DNA of 64,000 bases, taken from Aplectana chamaeleonis (taxonomy: Eukaryota > Nematoda > Chromadorea > Rhabditida > Cosmocercidae). Below are positions 50,644 through 61,225 of this stretch, piece by piece (position 1 is the stretch's first letter; every line of letters begins with the position of its first letter). Both the position numbers and the translations under genes were made by a program. The notes under the pieces were generated by a model, which was not told where the DNA came from, made no database searches, and worked only from the letters and a program-made list of their open reading frames with translations. The DNA lies in assembly GCA_029168955.1 (NCBI GenBank), contig JAPDOI010000009.1, forward strand, positions 1,550,001 through 1,614,000, read 5' to 3'.

Positions 50644-52456
50644 GGTGGCCACTGCATGGTCGAGCGGCAAAGGTCGCGCCGCAACAAAGGATAGAGGGCG
50701 GCCACGCAGCTTCGTGCTAACTCTTTATTCCTCCCCATTGCGGCGCGACTTTTGCCGCCCAAATACGCAGAGGGCTTGAGGTCTAAGCCGGGGCGATTGG
50801 AGGCGAAGACTCGCAAAGGCGACGTTAGGGCTACGCGACACGGTGTTACGTTTACGGAAGTACTGCCAATATATGTAGTTCAAATTCGAGGAGATGTTCT
50901 GCAGGTAACTATATATGTAATTAGAAACCGGATATTGTTAATATGAAAATTAACGTAAAAAATTTCGCTAATACATACGATTCCAAAAGCTAAAATAAGA
51001 ATAAGAATCCTCAATTTTTTCGCTCCGGACCACATCTTCCTACAACAAGCTCAAATCTTTGAAAAAAAGCTAGAACGCAAACATTTCCAGGCGACAAGGA
51101 AGCGAAAGTCAGACAATTCTCCTCAAATTACATATTTGAAAGAGCATCCAGAGAACGCGAGGAAATCCTGTTAACTCGCCACTAGACATCTTCAAGAAAG
51201 AGCAAAATCGCCGTGCGACGGAGCTCGGCCAGCCCATTGAAGGAGTCCATTAGACGTGAAGGCGTGGCCTTCTCCGAGATCTGGACGATACATATTTCTC
51301 ACGCAAGGATAGGGGAATGCTCCTTCCTGAACGAGAATCCTTCCAGGAGATGAATGCCCAACATTTACTGGCCGGTGAACATGATATAAACTGCTACACA
51401 ATTTTCACGAAGGGGTCTAAATCAGAAAAAAAAAACAGTTTGAATCTTCATTTTTCACTCCCGCATTAGCCTTAAATTTAGCTAGAAACCCACAAAACCG
51501 GCGATAAACGATGATTTCCCTAAATCGCCTTAGAGTTGGCCGTGATCTTCCAGAGTGATCCACTGGTCCCTCAACGTTTCCCTGAGGTACACTCAATCCT
51601 CCCTTACACACTCATAGCTAAGCTTTTACAGACCGCTGTCGTCTGAAATAAGGATTTGTTGGCGCGAAACACCCGCCTTTTATTCCGAGATGTTCTTCGT
51701 AGACAGTTAACAACTGGCAATTGGTCTTGTCCGGAACAGATTCTATTACACCCGAAATACCTTGCGTTTGTCCCGAGACAACCGCGGATGACAGCGGTCT
51801 GCCGGAACACAAGGGCGAGTGTGCGAGTACCACCATAGCGCTCCAATCAGGTTCAAGGTGTTTTTGCTTCTTCGCGGTCCTTCTGAGTACTCCACCTGTT
51901 TCTTTTAGGAATGTTTGAAACTGGCTCCTAATCTACGAAAATTCTCCAGCATTTCTAGACACATATGTATTTTTTTCTTTCGGACCGAAACCTAATGGTG
52001 GTCATCGCGGAGTGCGTGTACGTGAGCGAAGCACCTTTCATTGTCCTCATTGCAAGCGCGGCACGCGCGTGAAGCGTGGGATGAGCGGTGGTCTATGAAA
52101 CTTTTCACCGCGCGGCACGCGCGGGAAGCATGAAACCTTTGGCGGTGCGATGCCGAAAAAAGTTGGGTCTAAAATGCGCAATGAACAGAAATTCCAGGCT
52201 TGCATTTCCACACACGGCAGCGTAGGACCATCCGAGAATCATTCACGAGCGCGTCCTGCGCGTGCCATTCGGCAAAAGTTTCATAGCCAAACGCGCGTGC
52301 TGCGCTTGCGTTAAGGATTATGAAGGATGCCTAAACTGCTTATCCTTCTCCTGCAGAGACTGTCACTGCCTCTCCTCACGCTCCAAACGCACGCGTAGAA
52401 ACAAAGTGAATTTCCCTCTAAAATAGAAGGCAAAGTCTGTCGGAAGGAGACTTTTT
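50644..52456. other. Intergenic, no convincing gene
   Basis: A minus frame at 51192-51401 has one possible donor (C|GTGAGA at about 51303) but no protein signature. CGCG-rich blocks with GCACGCGCGTGA words at 52030-52310 resemble 20860-21010. Confidence 0.35.
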
Positions 52457-52649
52457 GCCCACGCGGTCGGGGAGCATATTGCGCGGCCGTTGTGAATGCA
52501 TTTGTTCGGACCAGCCTCCACATGGCTGCAGACAGCTGACTGGGATAATACTCAATATTTGCCTAATATTCCTGTCAAGCGGTCTACACGTCAGAAAAAT
52601 GCCCACATCACGGTCGCTCAACACGCGCGCCGATCGCAAGGGTGGGCAG
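52457..52649. mobile_element. MITE with GCCCACGCGGTCGG ends, copy 3 (diverged)
   Basis: GCCCACGCGGTCGG and the diverged inverted end ACACGCGCGCCGATCGCAAG match copies 1 and 2 at 37354 and 44466. Confidence 0.6.
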
Positions 52650-54427
52650 CCTCATTCGAACAGGCTTTATGTACATGTACAGGGCTTCCTCCGACTGACC
52701 GCTCTTTCAGAGCAGATTTCCAGAGAATTACAGAAATAGTTTTACGGAAGTAAATTTTTCCACCGTCATGCATGGATTCCGAGAGTGCATACATAACATG
52801 TTATGTATATGGTTTCTTCGTCAAGTTTAGTCTAAGAAGGTGAATGTTGGCCCCGCCCCCTGTATCTGCCCGCCCCCTGTATTTGCGTCCTCCTCCAGAA
52901 CAGGGGTGCTGGGCCATTTCCACCGTCGTCGATGTGTGTGGTTTATCTATAGTACCTATTTCACCACCCAGCGTCATTGGCGGTCATTTGTGACGCTTCA
53001 AAGTGCGTGGGCGTTGTGTTGGATGCCACACCATTCTTATTCCGTAGTTATCTCAATTACTTTTACGAGCGTGTATGCTGCCTTTAACAAAGTTCGGTAA
53101 ATTCAGTGGATTAAGCAGCATCCCTTTGAACCACAGGTTCAATTTAGACACAAAAAATTCCGGAGCGGATAATAGATAAATAGGGAAATTGGGTCTGCGT
53201 TCGTTTAAATCTCAGAATGAACCTCAAATGTGAATCCAAAAGAAAGCGTCAACTTCGGAGCTGCCCTGTCCCCATAGGTCATTGTGTAGGCCCAAAAACG
53301 CTTTGGAGCCTATACCTCGGACAACTTTAGATTGGGGGTCAGTCAGCACGCCATTGCGACAAGGCGACAAAAGTTACGATACCCCTCTGATTCCGGACCT
53401 CGGAGTTACTACCCCCTCTTCCCCAGCGCATTTGTATTTCTTCCTGCAAATTTTAACAGTAGTAGTTTTTTTTACCCACTACCGAAAGATGGTTTTCCCT
53501 TCGGCTCTTCTGAAACGTAGTTTTTTTTTTGGGGTGGGTCCATCGACCCACCACGGGCTATGGAAGCCAAGAAAGTTTGAGCCGGAAACAATTTTTCATG
53601 ACTTCTGGACCACATGGAGTATATTTTAGATCGAAGGTTGATGGGTGACTTTTTTCCTCTCGGTCCGGACCAAAATTTCAGCGACTTTCGTTGATCGAAA
53701 CAGCATTTCGAGAGGCAAAAATCTCGACGATACAGTGGGCTGTGGATCCACAAATAGATCATATTCTGAAACATCCTGCCACAATTTTAAATCCTCCGAG
53801 AAGTCGGGAAAAACATAGAAACCCCCCCCCCCCCAAAAAAAAACATCCGAATAGCGATTGGGCCGTGATAGTTAAGTTCTGACGGTAGCGCGACGAACTT
53901 CCTAGTTCAGATGGCCCTCCTGACGCTTGTAGGCAACCTACAGAGCTCTTCTCCGAAAATGGTTAAGTACACGAAAAAAGGTTTCGAAAACTGTCAAAGT
54001 CGCCTAAAGAGCTCGGTTCGTCAAAAGGAAATCGAGCAAAGCGGAATCGCTCCCAGAAAAGCAAGACATCAGAAACCAATTGCATTTCAATAGTTTGGTC
54101 CTCGCTACTTCTCAACTTCGGATCTTCCTTTGGGAAATGACAAGGGAAGGATCATTACATGCCGTGGCGATTCCAAATGCAATATGCGTTGCTAGAATCG
54201 CTTTTCGACGTAGAATTCGAATTTTTACATTGCAGCTGCAAATCGTTGCTTTGAACGGAGTTATATGCGTTTTTAGCGCGTCACTTGCAGACGCATCATA
54301 GCGTGTAAACCATGAGTCTTCGTCGCCTTCTGACATACACCTATGTGATTTCTACACCAGGGATCATCCCGTAGTGTGCTGTAACGCCGAAATATGTTGC
54401 TATCATCAACGAGGCGGCGCGCAATCA

Positions 54428-54686
54428 TGTACAGTTCACTTCCGCACTGCCGTTCAGTCCGCAAAGTGCGCGCTGATTGCGAAATCGTGCTGCGGCGCGG
54501 TTGCGAGTATCCTCAGGCAGGGATGTGGGATCACCCGGGCGGTGGGATCGCCCGGGAACTAAAGGCGAAAAGCGCCCGGGTGATCCCACATCCTTGTCTG
54601 AGGATGCTCGCAACCGCGCAGCAGCACGAGTTCGCAATCAGCGTGCACTTTGCGGACTGAACGGCAATGCGGAGGTGAACTGTACG
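54428..54686. repeat. Large palindrome, arms about 115 bp
   Basis: The arms share GTACAGTTCAC, GCCGTTCAGTCCGCAAAGTG, GATTGCGAA, GCGGTTGCGAG, CATCC and TGGGATCACCCGGGCG with their complements. The loop is about 30 nt. It sits immediately upstream of a tRNA-like sequence. The frames here are strand mirror images. Confidence 0.85.
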
Positions 54687-54708
54687 AAGTTAGAGCCACT
54701 GCAAGGGC

Positions 54709-54781
54709 AAGGGGTTGGCGCAGTGGTAGCGGATGCTACAGCCAGGAATGAGGTCACGGGTTCGAATCCATGCCGCACTCG
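54709..54781 (+). tRNA. tRNA-like sequence or SINE head (degenerate)
   Basis: A box TGGCGCAGTGG (54716) and B box GGTTCGAATCC (54759) are both near consensus and properly spaced, so a Pol III promoter is likely. The anticodon and acceptor stems do not pair, so it is not a working tRNA. A T-run follows at about 54813. A tRNA-derived SINE or an old pseudogene fits best. Confidence 0.45.
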
Positions 54782-55065
54782 CAGTCTTTGCACTCTTGCA
54801 AAAAACTCGTTTTCATCTCGTAAAGTGTACAGGATTAACAGGTTTATCGTGCGAAACCTTTTTTTGCAGGAATGAGAAGCGTTTTAATCGTGAATTTCAA
54901 CCAAATTTATAGCTACCAGCACATGTGGTAATTGTGCACAAAATGTTCAAAACGAAGGATCGTCTCCTAATGGGAATAACGAATAAAGTGGACTTTCGAA
55001 CAGTCATTAAAATCACGCAGGCCTTTTAATTGAGGAAGGGAACATTACTGAACCAGACTTTACTA

Positions 55066-55751
55066 CTCAGAAAAATGAAAACAAGTTACTGGTAATATAA
55101 ATGTAACTTACTTGAATGTCTCAAGTAACTTACATTTATATTACATGTAACTTAACTTTATATTACATGTAAGTTACACTTATGTTACATGTAACTTATA
55201 TTTATATTTTCATTATGGGTGGCCATCACGTGGCGCACACGACACGCGACGCAGGGGGCGCGACCCAGACCACACAGTACGCAAAAAATTAATGGGCTGG
55301 GCGTTCCCTGCTGGTGTGGGGTCAAGTACCTCAAACTTGGGTAAATAAACCAACAGCAGCGCCAGTCATGTGCCTGACCCCGCGAGTGCGTCGTACTATC
55401 TCCTTGGAAACACCTTCTTGACCGATTTAAGTTACTAGCGACTTATGTTGGGCCATTTAAGTTACATGTAACATATCGGGGCCGCACTGCGCGCAGTATC
55501 TTCTCAGAAATAGAAAATAAGTTACTTGTAACATATCTAAGCTGATTTTAGTTACTTGCGACATATCTCAAGTCATTTCAGTAACATGTGACATATCGAC
55601 AGGAGGCCGCGCAAAATGCGCCTTCGATATGTCGCATGTAACTTAAATGGCACAATATAAGTCGCAAGTAACTTACATTGGGTTAGATATGTTACAAGTA
55701 ACTCGTTTTTGGGCTTTTAGGTTACAAGTAATTTGTTTTCATTTTTCTGAG
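55066..55751. mobile_element. Foldback MITE, TTACATGTAAC family, copy 2 (complete)
   Basis: The 686-bp element has CTCAGAAAAATGAAAACAAG and its complement as ends, TTACATGTAAC arrays inside and a single-copy core (about 55220-55440) shared with 1087-1260. It is flanked by TA on both sides. Confidence 0.85.
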
Positions 55752-55949
55752 TAGATGTGCTAACTTAAGCAGTGGGCAGAACATTACAAGAGAAATCGCA
55801 TGAGCAGTCAGTTTGAAGTGAGAGCGGGCGGACGAAAATCAATACTGATTGGAAGATCCCGACTTTGAGAAAAATTAGACCGATCTGACGCAAATGCCAC
55901 ATGCATAGTTTCTCAAGAAAAACTTTCTGGAGAGCTACTTAGGTTGCAG

Positions 55950-56160
55950 TACCAAATAACCCTCCTTCTATCGTAACATACAATAATCAACTTAAGTATC
56001 TAAAAAGAACCTCATGTTCGTGTTCAACGCTCCAAATATCCCCTCTAGACGACGGTTGGGCGAAAAAAATTTCATATTCGCAGCCTCACGCAGGTGGTAG
56101 GTAACTAAATCCATCTTTTGGTAAAGCAAAGGTCGAAAAAAAATTTCTCTGAATTCGCAT
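55950..56160. repeat. Dispersed repeat ('TTCGTGTTCAACGCTCC..AAATA' type)
   Basis: This is a short member of the family found at 10540-11582. It lies between two TTACATGTAAC elements. Confidence 0.4.
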
Positions 56161-56581
56161 CTCAGAAAAATCAAAACAAATTACTTGTAATATAAATGTA
56201 ACTCACTTGAATGTCTCAAGTAACTTTCATTTATATTACATGTAACATACATTTATATTACATGTAACTTAAATTTAAATTACACGTAACTTACATTAAT
56301 ATTACATGTAACTTAAATTTAAACTACATATAACTTAAAGCGAAAACAAGTTACTTGTAACATATCTAACCTGATGTAAGTTACTTGCGACTTATCACAA
56401 GTCATTTAAGTTACATGTAACATATCGAAGGCGCAGCGCACGCAGTATCCCGCCGATATGTTACATGTAACTTAAATGACCTGAGACAAGTGGGCAAGTA
56501 ACTTACATCGGTTCAGATATGTTACAAGTAACTTGTTTTCGGCCTTTTATTTAACAAGTGACTTGTTTTTATTTTTCTGAG
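56161..56581. mobile_element. Foldback MITE, TTACATGTAAC family, copy 3 (no core)
   Basis: The ends CTCAGAAAAATCAAAACAAA and TTTTTATTTTTCTGAG bound only TTACATGTAAC-type arrays. The single-copy core of copies 1 and 2 is absent, and AT flanks both ends. Confidence 0.75.
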
Positions 56582-57271
56582 ATCCGCACGAACCGATCCA
56601 TTTTTTTATCCTCTGACAGAAGGAGGACGAACCGGCCAGCGATAACCGATGAACTTTATTATGAAAAATTTTCCAATTTTCACCCTCGACTTGTTTATAG
56701 AATCGCTAGCTAAATTAGGATATCGGCATAAAAAACGACGCCCAAACGTCACAAAGTGACCCCTTTTTTACCAGTTGTCCTCTTACGACCCCCTCCCTGT
56801 GACTACCGTTTTGGCCTGATAGAAGGGCAGAAACAAACCGGAACAAATTTATGCACCCTTCAACATCCAGATGATTTTCACAGATGAAGTGCATATTATT
56901 CATGCTAGTGGTACCTCTAACTTGAATGTGTGAGCGAAGTTGGGTTAGTGGGTTTGCGGTCTTGCAGCAATAAATGATACATGAGCCTCCTTTGAATGTA
57001 CAAAGGGCAATATGTATGCCGTGCTAGGAAATCCTGCAAACACAGACGGCAGGGTGAGAAAAAACAGCTGGTCTGTGGGAGGCATTCAAGGAAGAGAGGA
57101 TTTCTATAAGCTTTCAGAGGGTCTAGGGAAATCTGCGAAAAAACTTTGGGAGAAAGCATCGGAACATATCTGGAACACTCTCGAGTGCTTATTAGGCAAT
57201 CTCAGTTGTCAACCGCAGGTCGATAGAATGTTACCTGCGAAAGACCCACCGTTTGTTCCGAAAGGTTCACC

Positions 57272-57504
57272 TACAGGCCATAAAACGGTCAATGTCTCAC
57301 CGTCGACTGCGTACCACGCGCTGCGCGACCGCCTGCGCGTCGGAAGCAGACGGGTTTTGGCCGCCGCGCGACGTTTCAGGCCGCCGCGCGGCTTCCGAAA
57401 CTCGTCGCGCGGCGGCCAAACCTCGTCTGCTTCCGACGCACGTGCGGTCGCGCAGCGCGTGGTACGCAGTCGACGGTGAGACATTGGCCGTTTTATGGCC
57501 TGTA
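57272..57504. repeat. GC-rich palindrome, arms about 110 bp
   Basis: TACAGGCCATAAAACGG.., CGTCGACTGCGTACCACGCG and CGTCGGAAGCAGACG are mirrored to the right. Another GCCGCGCGGC block makes the centre. Confidence 0.85.
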
Positions 57505-57589
57505 TGTATGCTAGCGGGGAACTCTGCTTTCCAGCCAATGTTTACAATAACTCTGTTTTAGCGTATTTTCCTTGCAATAAATTATATTG

Positions 57590-57866
57590 GGCTTCTCTGG
57601 GCCATATTCCGGTCCGCAATTGCGTCTTGACACGCTTTGCGGCCGCACGCGCTCGAGTCGGTCGAGTTTCCAGCGCCAGAGCCGACTCTATGTATGTGGC
57701 TTTTTTATACGGTTTTCTCCAATTTTTTTTCGTTTCCAGTTTCCAAAGCCCGCTTAGAGTCAACAGATCGGCGGCTGCGGCGTTGGAAACTCTTCCGACT
57801 TGGGAGCGTGCGGCCACAAAGCGTGTCGGGACGCAACTGCGGCCCGGAATTCAACCCCGAGAAGCA
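57590..57866. mobile_element. MITE with long inverted ends (GTGCTT(A/C)TCTGGG), copy 2
   Basis: It matches 16001-16274 through both arms (GGTCCGCAATTGCGTC, GACACGCTTTGCGGCCGCAC), with the interior partly conserved (TTTCCAA, GCCGACTC). Confidence 0.8.
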
Positions 57867-59055
57867 CATTACCAAGACGTATGTAAAGCTCATGTGTATA
57901 AGAAAGAGACCAAAAATAATTGTCATTTGCCAAGTATAACTAGCGCATTGTTAATCATTTTGGAAGATCTGAGCAAGTAATCGTCCATACTCCATTACAC
58001 AGGCCCAAAAATATAGTCCAAAAAATCATATTTATAGCATGCCGACGTAGAATCAGACGAGAAAACCGCAATAAGCTCAGAAAAAAACAGCAATAAGGCC
58101 AGAATTTGATTGAGAATATATCTACAAACAGACCACAATTTGAGAAATGGAGGGCGTCGATATCTTCAATTTCACCCTTCGCGTAATTTCACAAAATGAG
58201 GGATGGAAAATTCACCTATTACCTCCATAAAAGGCAATTCGTGGCCATTATTGTGTAAGGGCAACAACTTCTAAAGACATTACGAGTTTCACTTTTTTTT
58301 TTGCTTTACCTGAGTGACAAGGAAGGGCTCTTTAGGAAATGTGTACAGCTTTTCCTAAAGAAACTTACATCTTTTAAGCGACTCTGGAACCTGAAGTTCA
58401 ATATTTAGCGTAGCGAAGACACTGTAGAACTGCACCAGATACTGGGATTTTTTTGAATTCTAACATAAATGTCAAACGTTCCCTTATTTTTTCTGAGACT
58501 GGAACCCCAGTATAAGAACAATTTTGGCTTGGGTGCGAATTTTGTTTTCGCCCCCCCCCCCTGAACCGAATTCAGTTTCGACGAATAGATTTAGGTTCAA
58601 AAAAGTTTATAAAGACATATGTATTTCCGCGGCGGTCTCGCGATAGTGCCACGGTTCCCGATAGGTGCCGCGAGTACATACTCCGCGGTGGAACCGCTAC
58701 GAAGACTCTAGGAGCTGACTCGACAAGGTTGCGGAAAGCTCTCTACGAGGGTTATTTGGAGTGTCTGAACGAAAAAACTCCAGCGATTTTGATGGCTGCC
58801 CTCCCCCCCCCACACAAAGGAGATCCTACTCGAATCGGATAGAACTTTTATACCATCCTGAAAATTTGTTGCTCCAAGCGTTTCCACAAAAATTTAAAAA
58901 CGCCGGTTAATTTGTCCCAAAAATCTGTTGGCTTGGCCTGGAGGGCTTCTTAGGAAGCCTTCAGAGTTCGACAGCAGCGCACCGCGACACCATGTTTTGA
59001 GGGTAGTTTATACTTCCACCGCTGAGTGGCGCGGAGAGTGCAATTCAGTAAATCT

Positions 59056-59555
59056 GTAAAAAAGGGGTCTCCCAAGCAGAAGTGGTTTGGTTAGTGTTAC
59101 AAATGCTTCAACAAAAAGGGAACAATAGGAAAGCGGAATGAGGAGAGTCTACAAAAAATGAACAATATCCTCCAAGAACTCTTTTCTTTTTCGAAACTTC
59201 CAAACAGCGGAAACAAACCGTTGTGGTTCTCTATGAGGAAGCGCTTTTGGCTCCATAAAGGACTTTGATCATGTGAGTGCCGATAAAATATGTATATATG
59301 CATGTGAACCTAATAGCTATCATTAAAAGGGGAGATGATGTTAAATTGTTTTAGGGAACCAGTCAATTCTTCCTCGTAAAATACCACAACGGTTTGTTTC
59401 CGCTGTTTGGAAGTTTCGAAAAAGAAAAGAGTTCTTGGAGGATATTGTTCATTTTTGTAGACTCTCCTCATTCCGCTTTCCTATTGTTCCCTTTTTGTGG
59501 AAGCATTTGTAACGCATAACAAACCACTTCTGCTTGGGAAGACCCCTTTTTACAA
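59056..59555. repeat. Inverted repeat, arms about 174 bp, spacer about 150 bp
   Basis: The left arm (59056-59229) and right arm (59382-59555) are nearly exact complements: AAAGGGAACAATAGGAAAGC, GAATGAGGAGAGTCTAC, GAACTCTTTTC and CAGCGGAAACAAACCG. The spacer is unrelated single-copy sequence. Confidence 0.9.
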
Positions 59556-59866
59556 GAATTGTTCACTTTTTCTTGATATTACGCTGTAATATCCCATGCA
59601 AGAATTTCGAACAAAGACCTCTTCATCTCCCCACTAGATCAGTCCTCTTTCTGTGGTCACAAGAATCAATGACCCAAACTGTTGTAAAACTATCTCAGAA
59701 AAATTACTCGATGTGGCTGACAAGACCGATGTTCACATGATATTAGCTAAGAAATGAATGATATCCATGATATCGTTCCACATAATTCATTCATATTGAT
59801 CGCGTCAGCCACATCTGGCTACACCGGGTGTTATTTGCACCTTCCATGTTTTTCATACGTATCGGA

Positions 59867-60181
59867 CGGGTCGGCCACGGTGATTTTCTCAACCAACTCT
59901 GACAGGGACCTTAGGCCCCGGTTATAGTTGGTCGCCCAGACGTAGCCAGCCCGGTCGATAATCATGAAAGCCTGCTGGCCTACAGCCGGATGCAGAATCT
60001 GCCTGCAGTTCTTCGCTTTCAAATGAAACTAACTTAAAACCGGGACAGTCAGAAACTACCTTCCATTCCATCTGGACACTTTCACATCAGTGGAACAAAG
60101 CAGTTTTACATACTCATTATTTCGTTTCCGTTGCCCCATTCCTTCGCAGAACAGCCGCTTCGATTCCATGAATCTGATATG
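59867..60181 (-). CDS. Possible exons of an unidentified gene
   Basis: Two minus-strand segments look coding. The first (60118-60181) lies between a CATATCAG acceptor and a TAT|GTAAAA donor and encodes FMESKRLFCEGMGQRKRNNE. The second (59867-60000), after GGCAG, is open only in one frame and encodes ILHPAVGQQAFMIIDRAGYV.. and NRGLRSLSELVEKI.., ending at AC|GTATGA. They join in phase. A third candidate, 58373-58488 (SQYLVQFYSVFATLNIELQV, donor GTAAGT), may belong to the same gene, but its phase does not fit directly. I cannot name the family or find the ends. They are upstream of, and separate from, the channel gene. Confidence 0.3.
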
Positions 60182-60687
60182 AAAAAGCTCTGCTGAGCTG
60201 CGAATGGAGATAGTTCTAACAATTTGTTTTTGAATTTGGATGCTAATAAGCAAGCATATACCATTTATTGCAGAAAAAATCAGTAGGCTGGTGAAGAAGA
60301 ATGAGGGAGCACTTAAAATGGGGTTGTGTGAATGGCCTCAGCGCGTTACGAAACTGAAAAGCAGCCTGGCAACATGACCTGACATGACTCACATAACATC
60401 TCAAACTTTCTGCTTGCTATGCTTGTCATCCTTACACTTTTACAAAAGTTTTGCAAGGTGTTCTCTCCTGCGCGAATTCCGGGGCATAATTTCTCGGATG
60501 GCTAGCATCGAGTCTGGGCTCCTGCTCACTCTACGGGGTGGTCTTCACAACTTTTCGGATGAGCAGCAACGGGTCCCGAACACCTGCCCACTATCCGGGT
60601 TTCCACGACGTCCCGATGACTTCATCAGAAGCTCGAAGCACTTTTCACGACGTCCCGATGACGTCATCAGAAGCCCGAAGCACTTTT

Positions 60688-60893
60688 GGGACTATCCTAG
60701 ACGGGGGGGGGGTCACCCACGATTTTCCCATGAAAATGAATGGAAAACCTGATAAAAGATGTTTGATGCTGCTATCAATCATTGTTGTTGATGAAGTTCT
60801 GTAGAAATACTTCGATTGATAGCGTTATAGATCGGTGGTTCATTCCATTTCTGACTTGAATCTTGAGTGCCCCCCCCCGTCTGGGGTAGGCCC
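60688..60893. mobile_element. G-rich-ended MITE, copy 2, inside the minisatellite
   Basis: GGGACTATCCTAGACGGGGG and CCCCCCGTCTGGGGTAGG are the ends. The interior matches 26248-26443 in inverted orientation. Confidence 0.85.
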
Positions 60894-61027
60894 GCACTTT
60901 TCACGACGTCCCAATGACGTCATCAGAAACTCGAGGCACTTTTTACGACGTCCCGATGACGTCATCAGAAGCCCGAAGCACTTTTCACGACGTCCCGATG
61001 ACGTCATCAGAAGCCCGAAGCACTTTT

Positions 61028-61225
61028 GGGACTATCCTAGACGGGGGGTTACCCACGATTTTCCCATGAAAATGAATCAGAAAACCTGATAAAAGATGTT
61101 TGATGCTGCTATCAATCATTGTTGTTGATGAAGTTCTGTAGAAATACTTCGATTGATAGCGTTATAGATCGGTGGCTCATTCCATTTCTGACTTGAATCT
61201 TGAGTGCCCCGTCATGGGGTAGGCC
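61028..61225. mobile_element. G-rich-ended MITE, copy 3, inside the minisatellite
   Basis: It is almost identical to copy 2, but the right-hand C-run is shortened (GCCCCGTCATGGGGTAGG). Confidence 0.85.

Noticed and set aside
51192..51401. Minus frame with a possible GTGAGA donor
   Set aside because: It looks mildly coding (HRPVNVGHSSPGRILVQEG) but has no partner exon in phase, no acceptor of worm type and no family match.
57012..57479. 155-residue plus frame
   Set aside because: Its second half is the GC-rich palindrome 57272-57504 and its first half has no domain.
58373..58488. Candidate minus exon SQYLVQFYSVFATLNIELQV with GTAAGT donor
   Set aside because: It was considered as a channel N-terminal exon, but the phase needed to reach exon 3 (43397) passes through a stop. 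It is only mentioned as a possible part of another gene.
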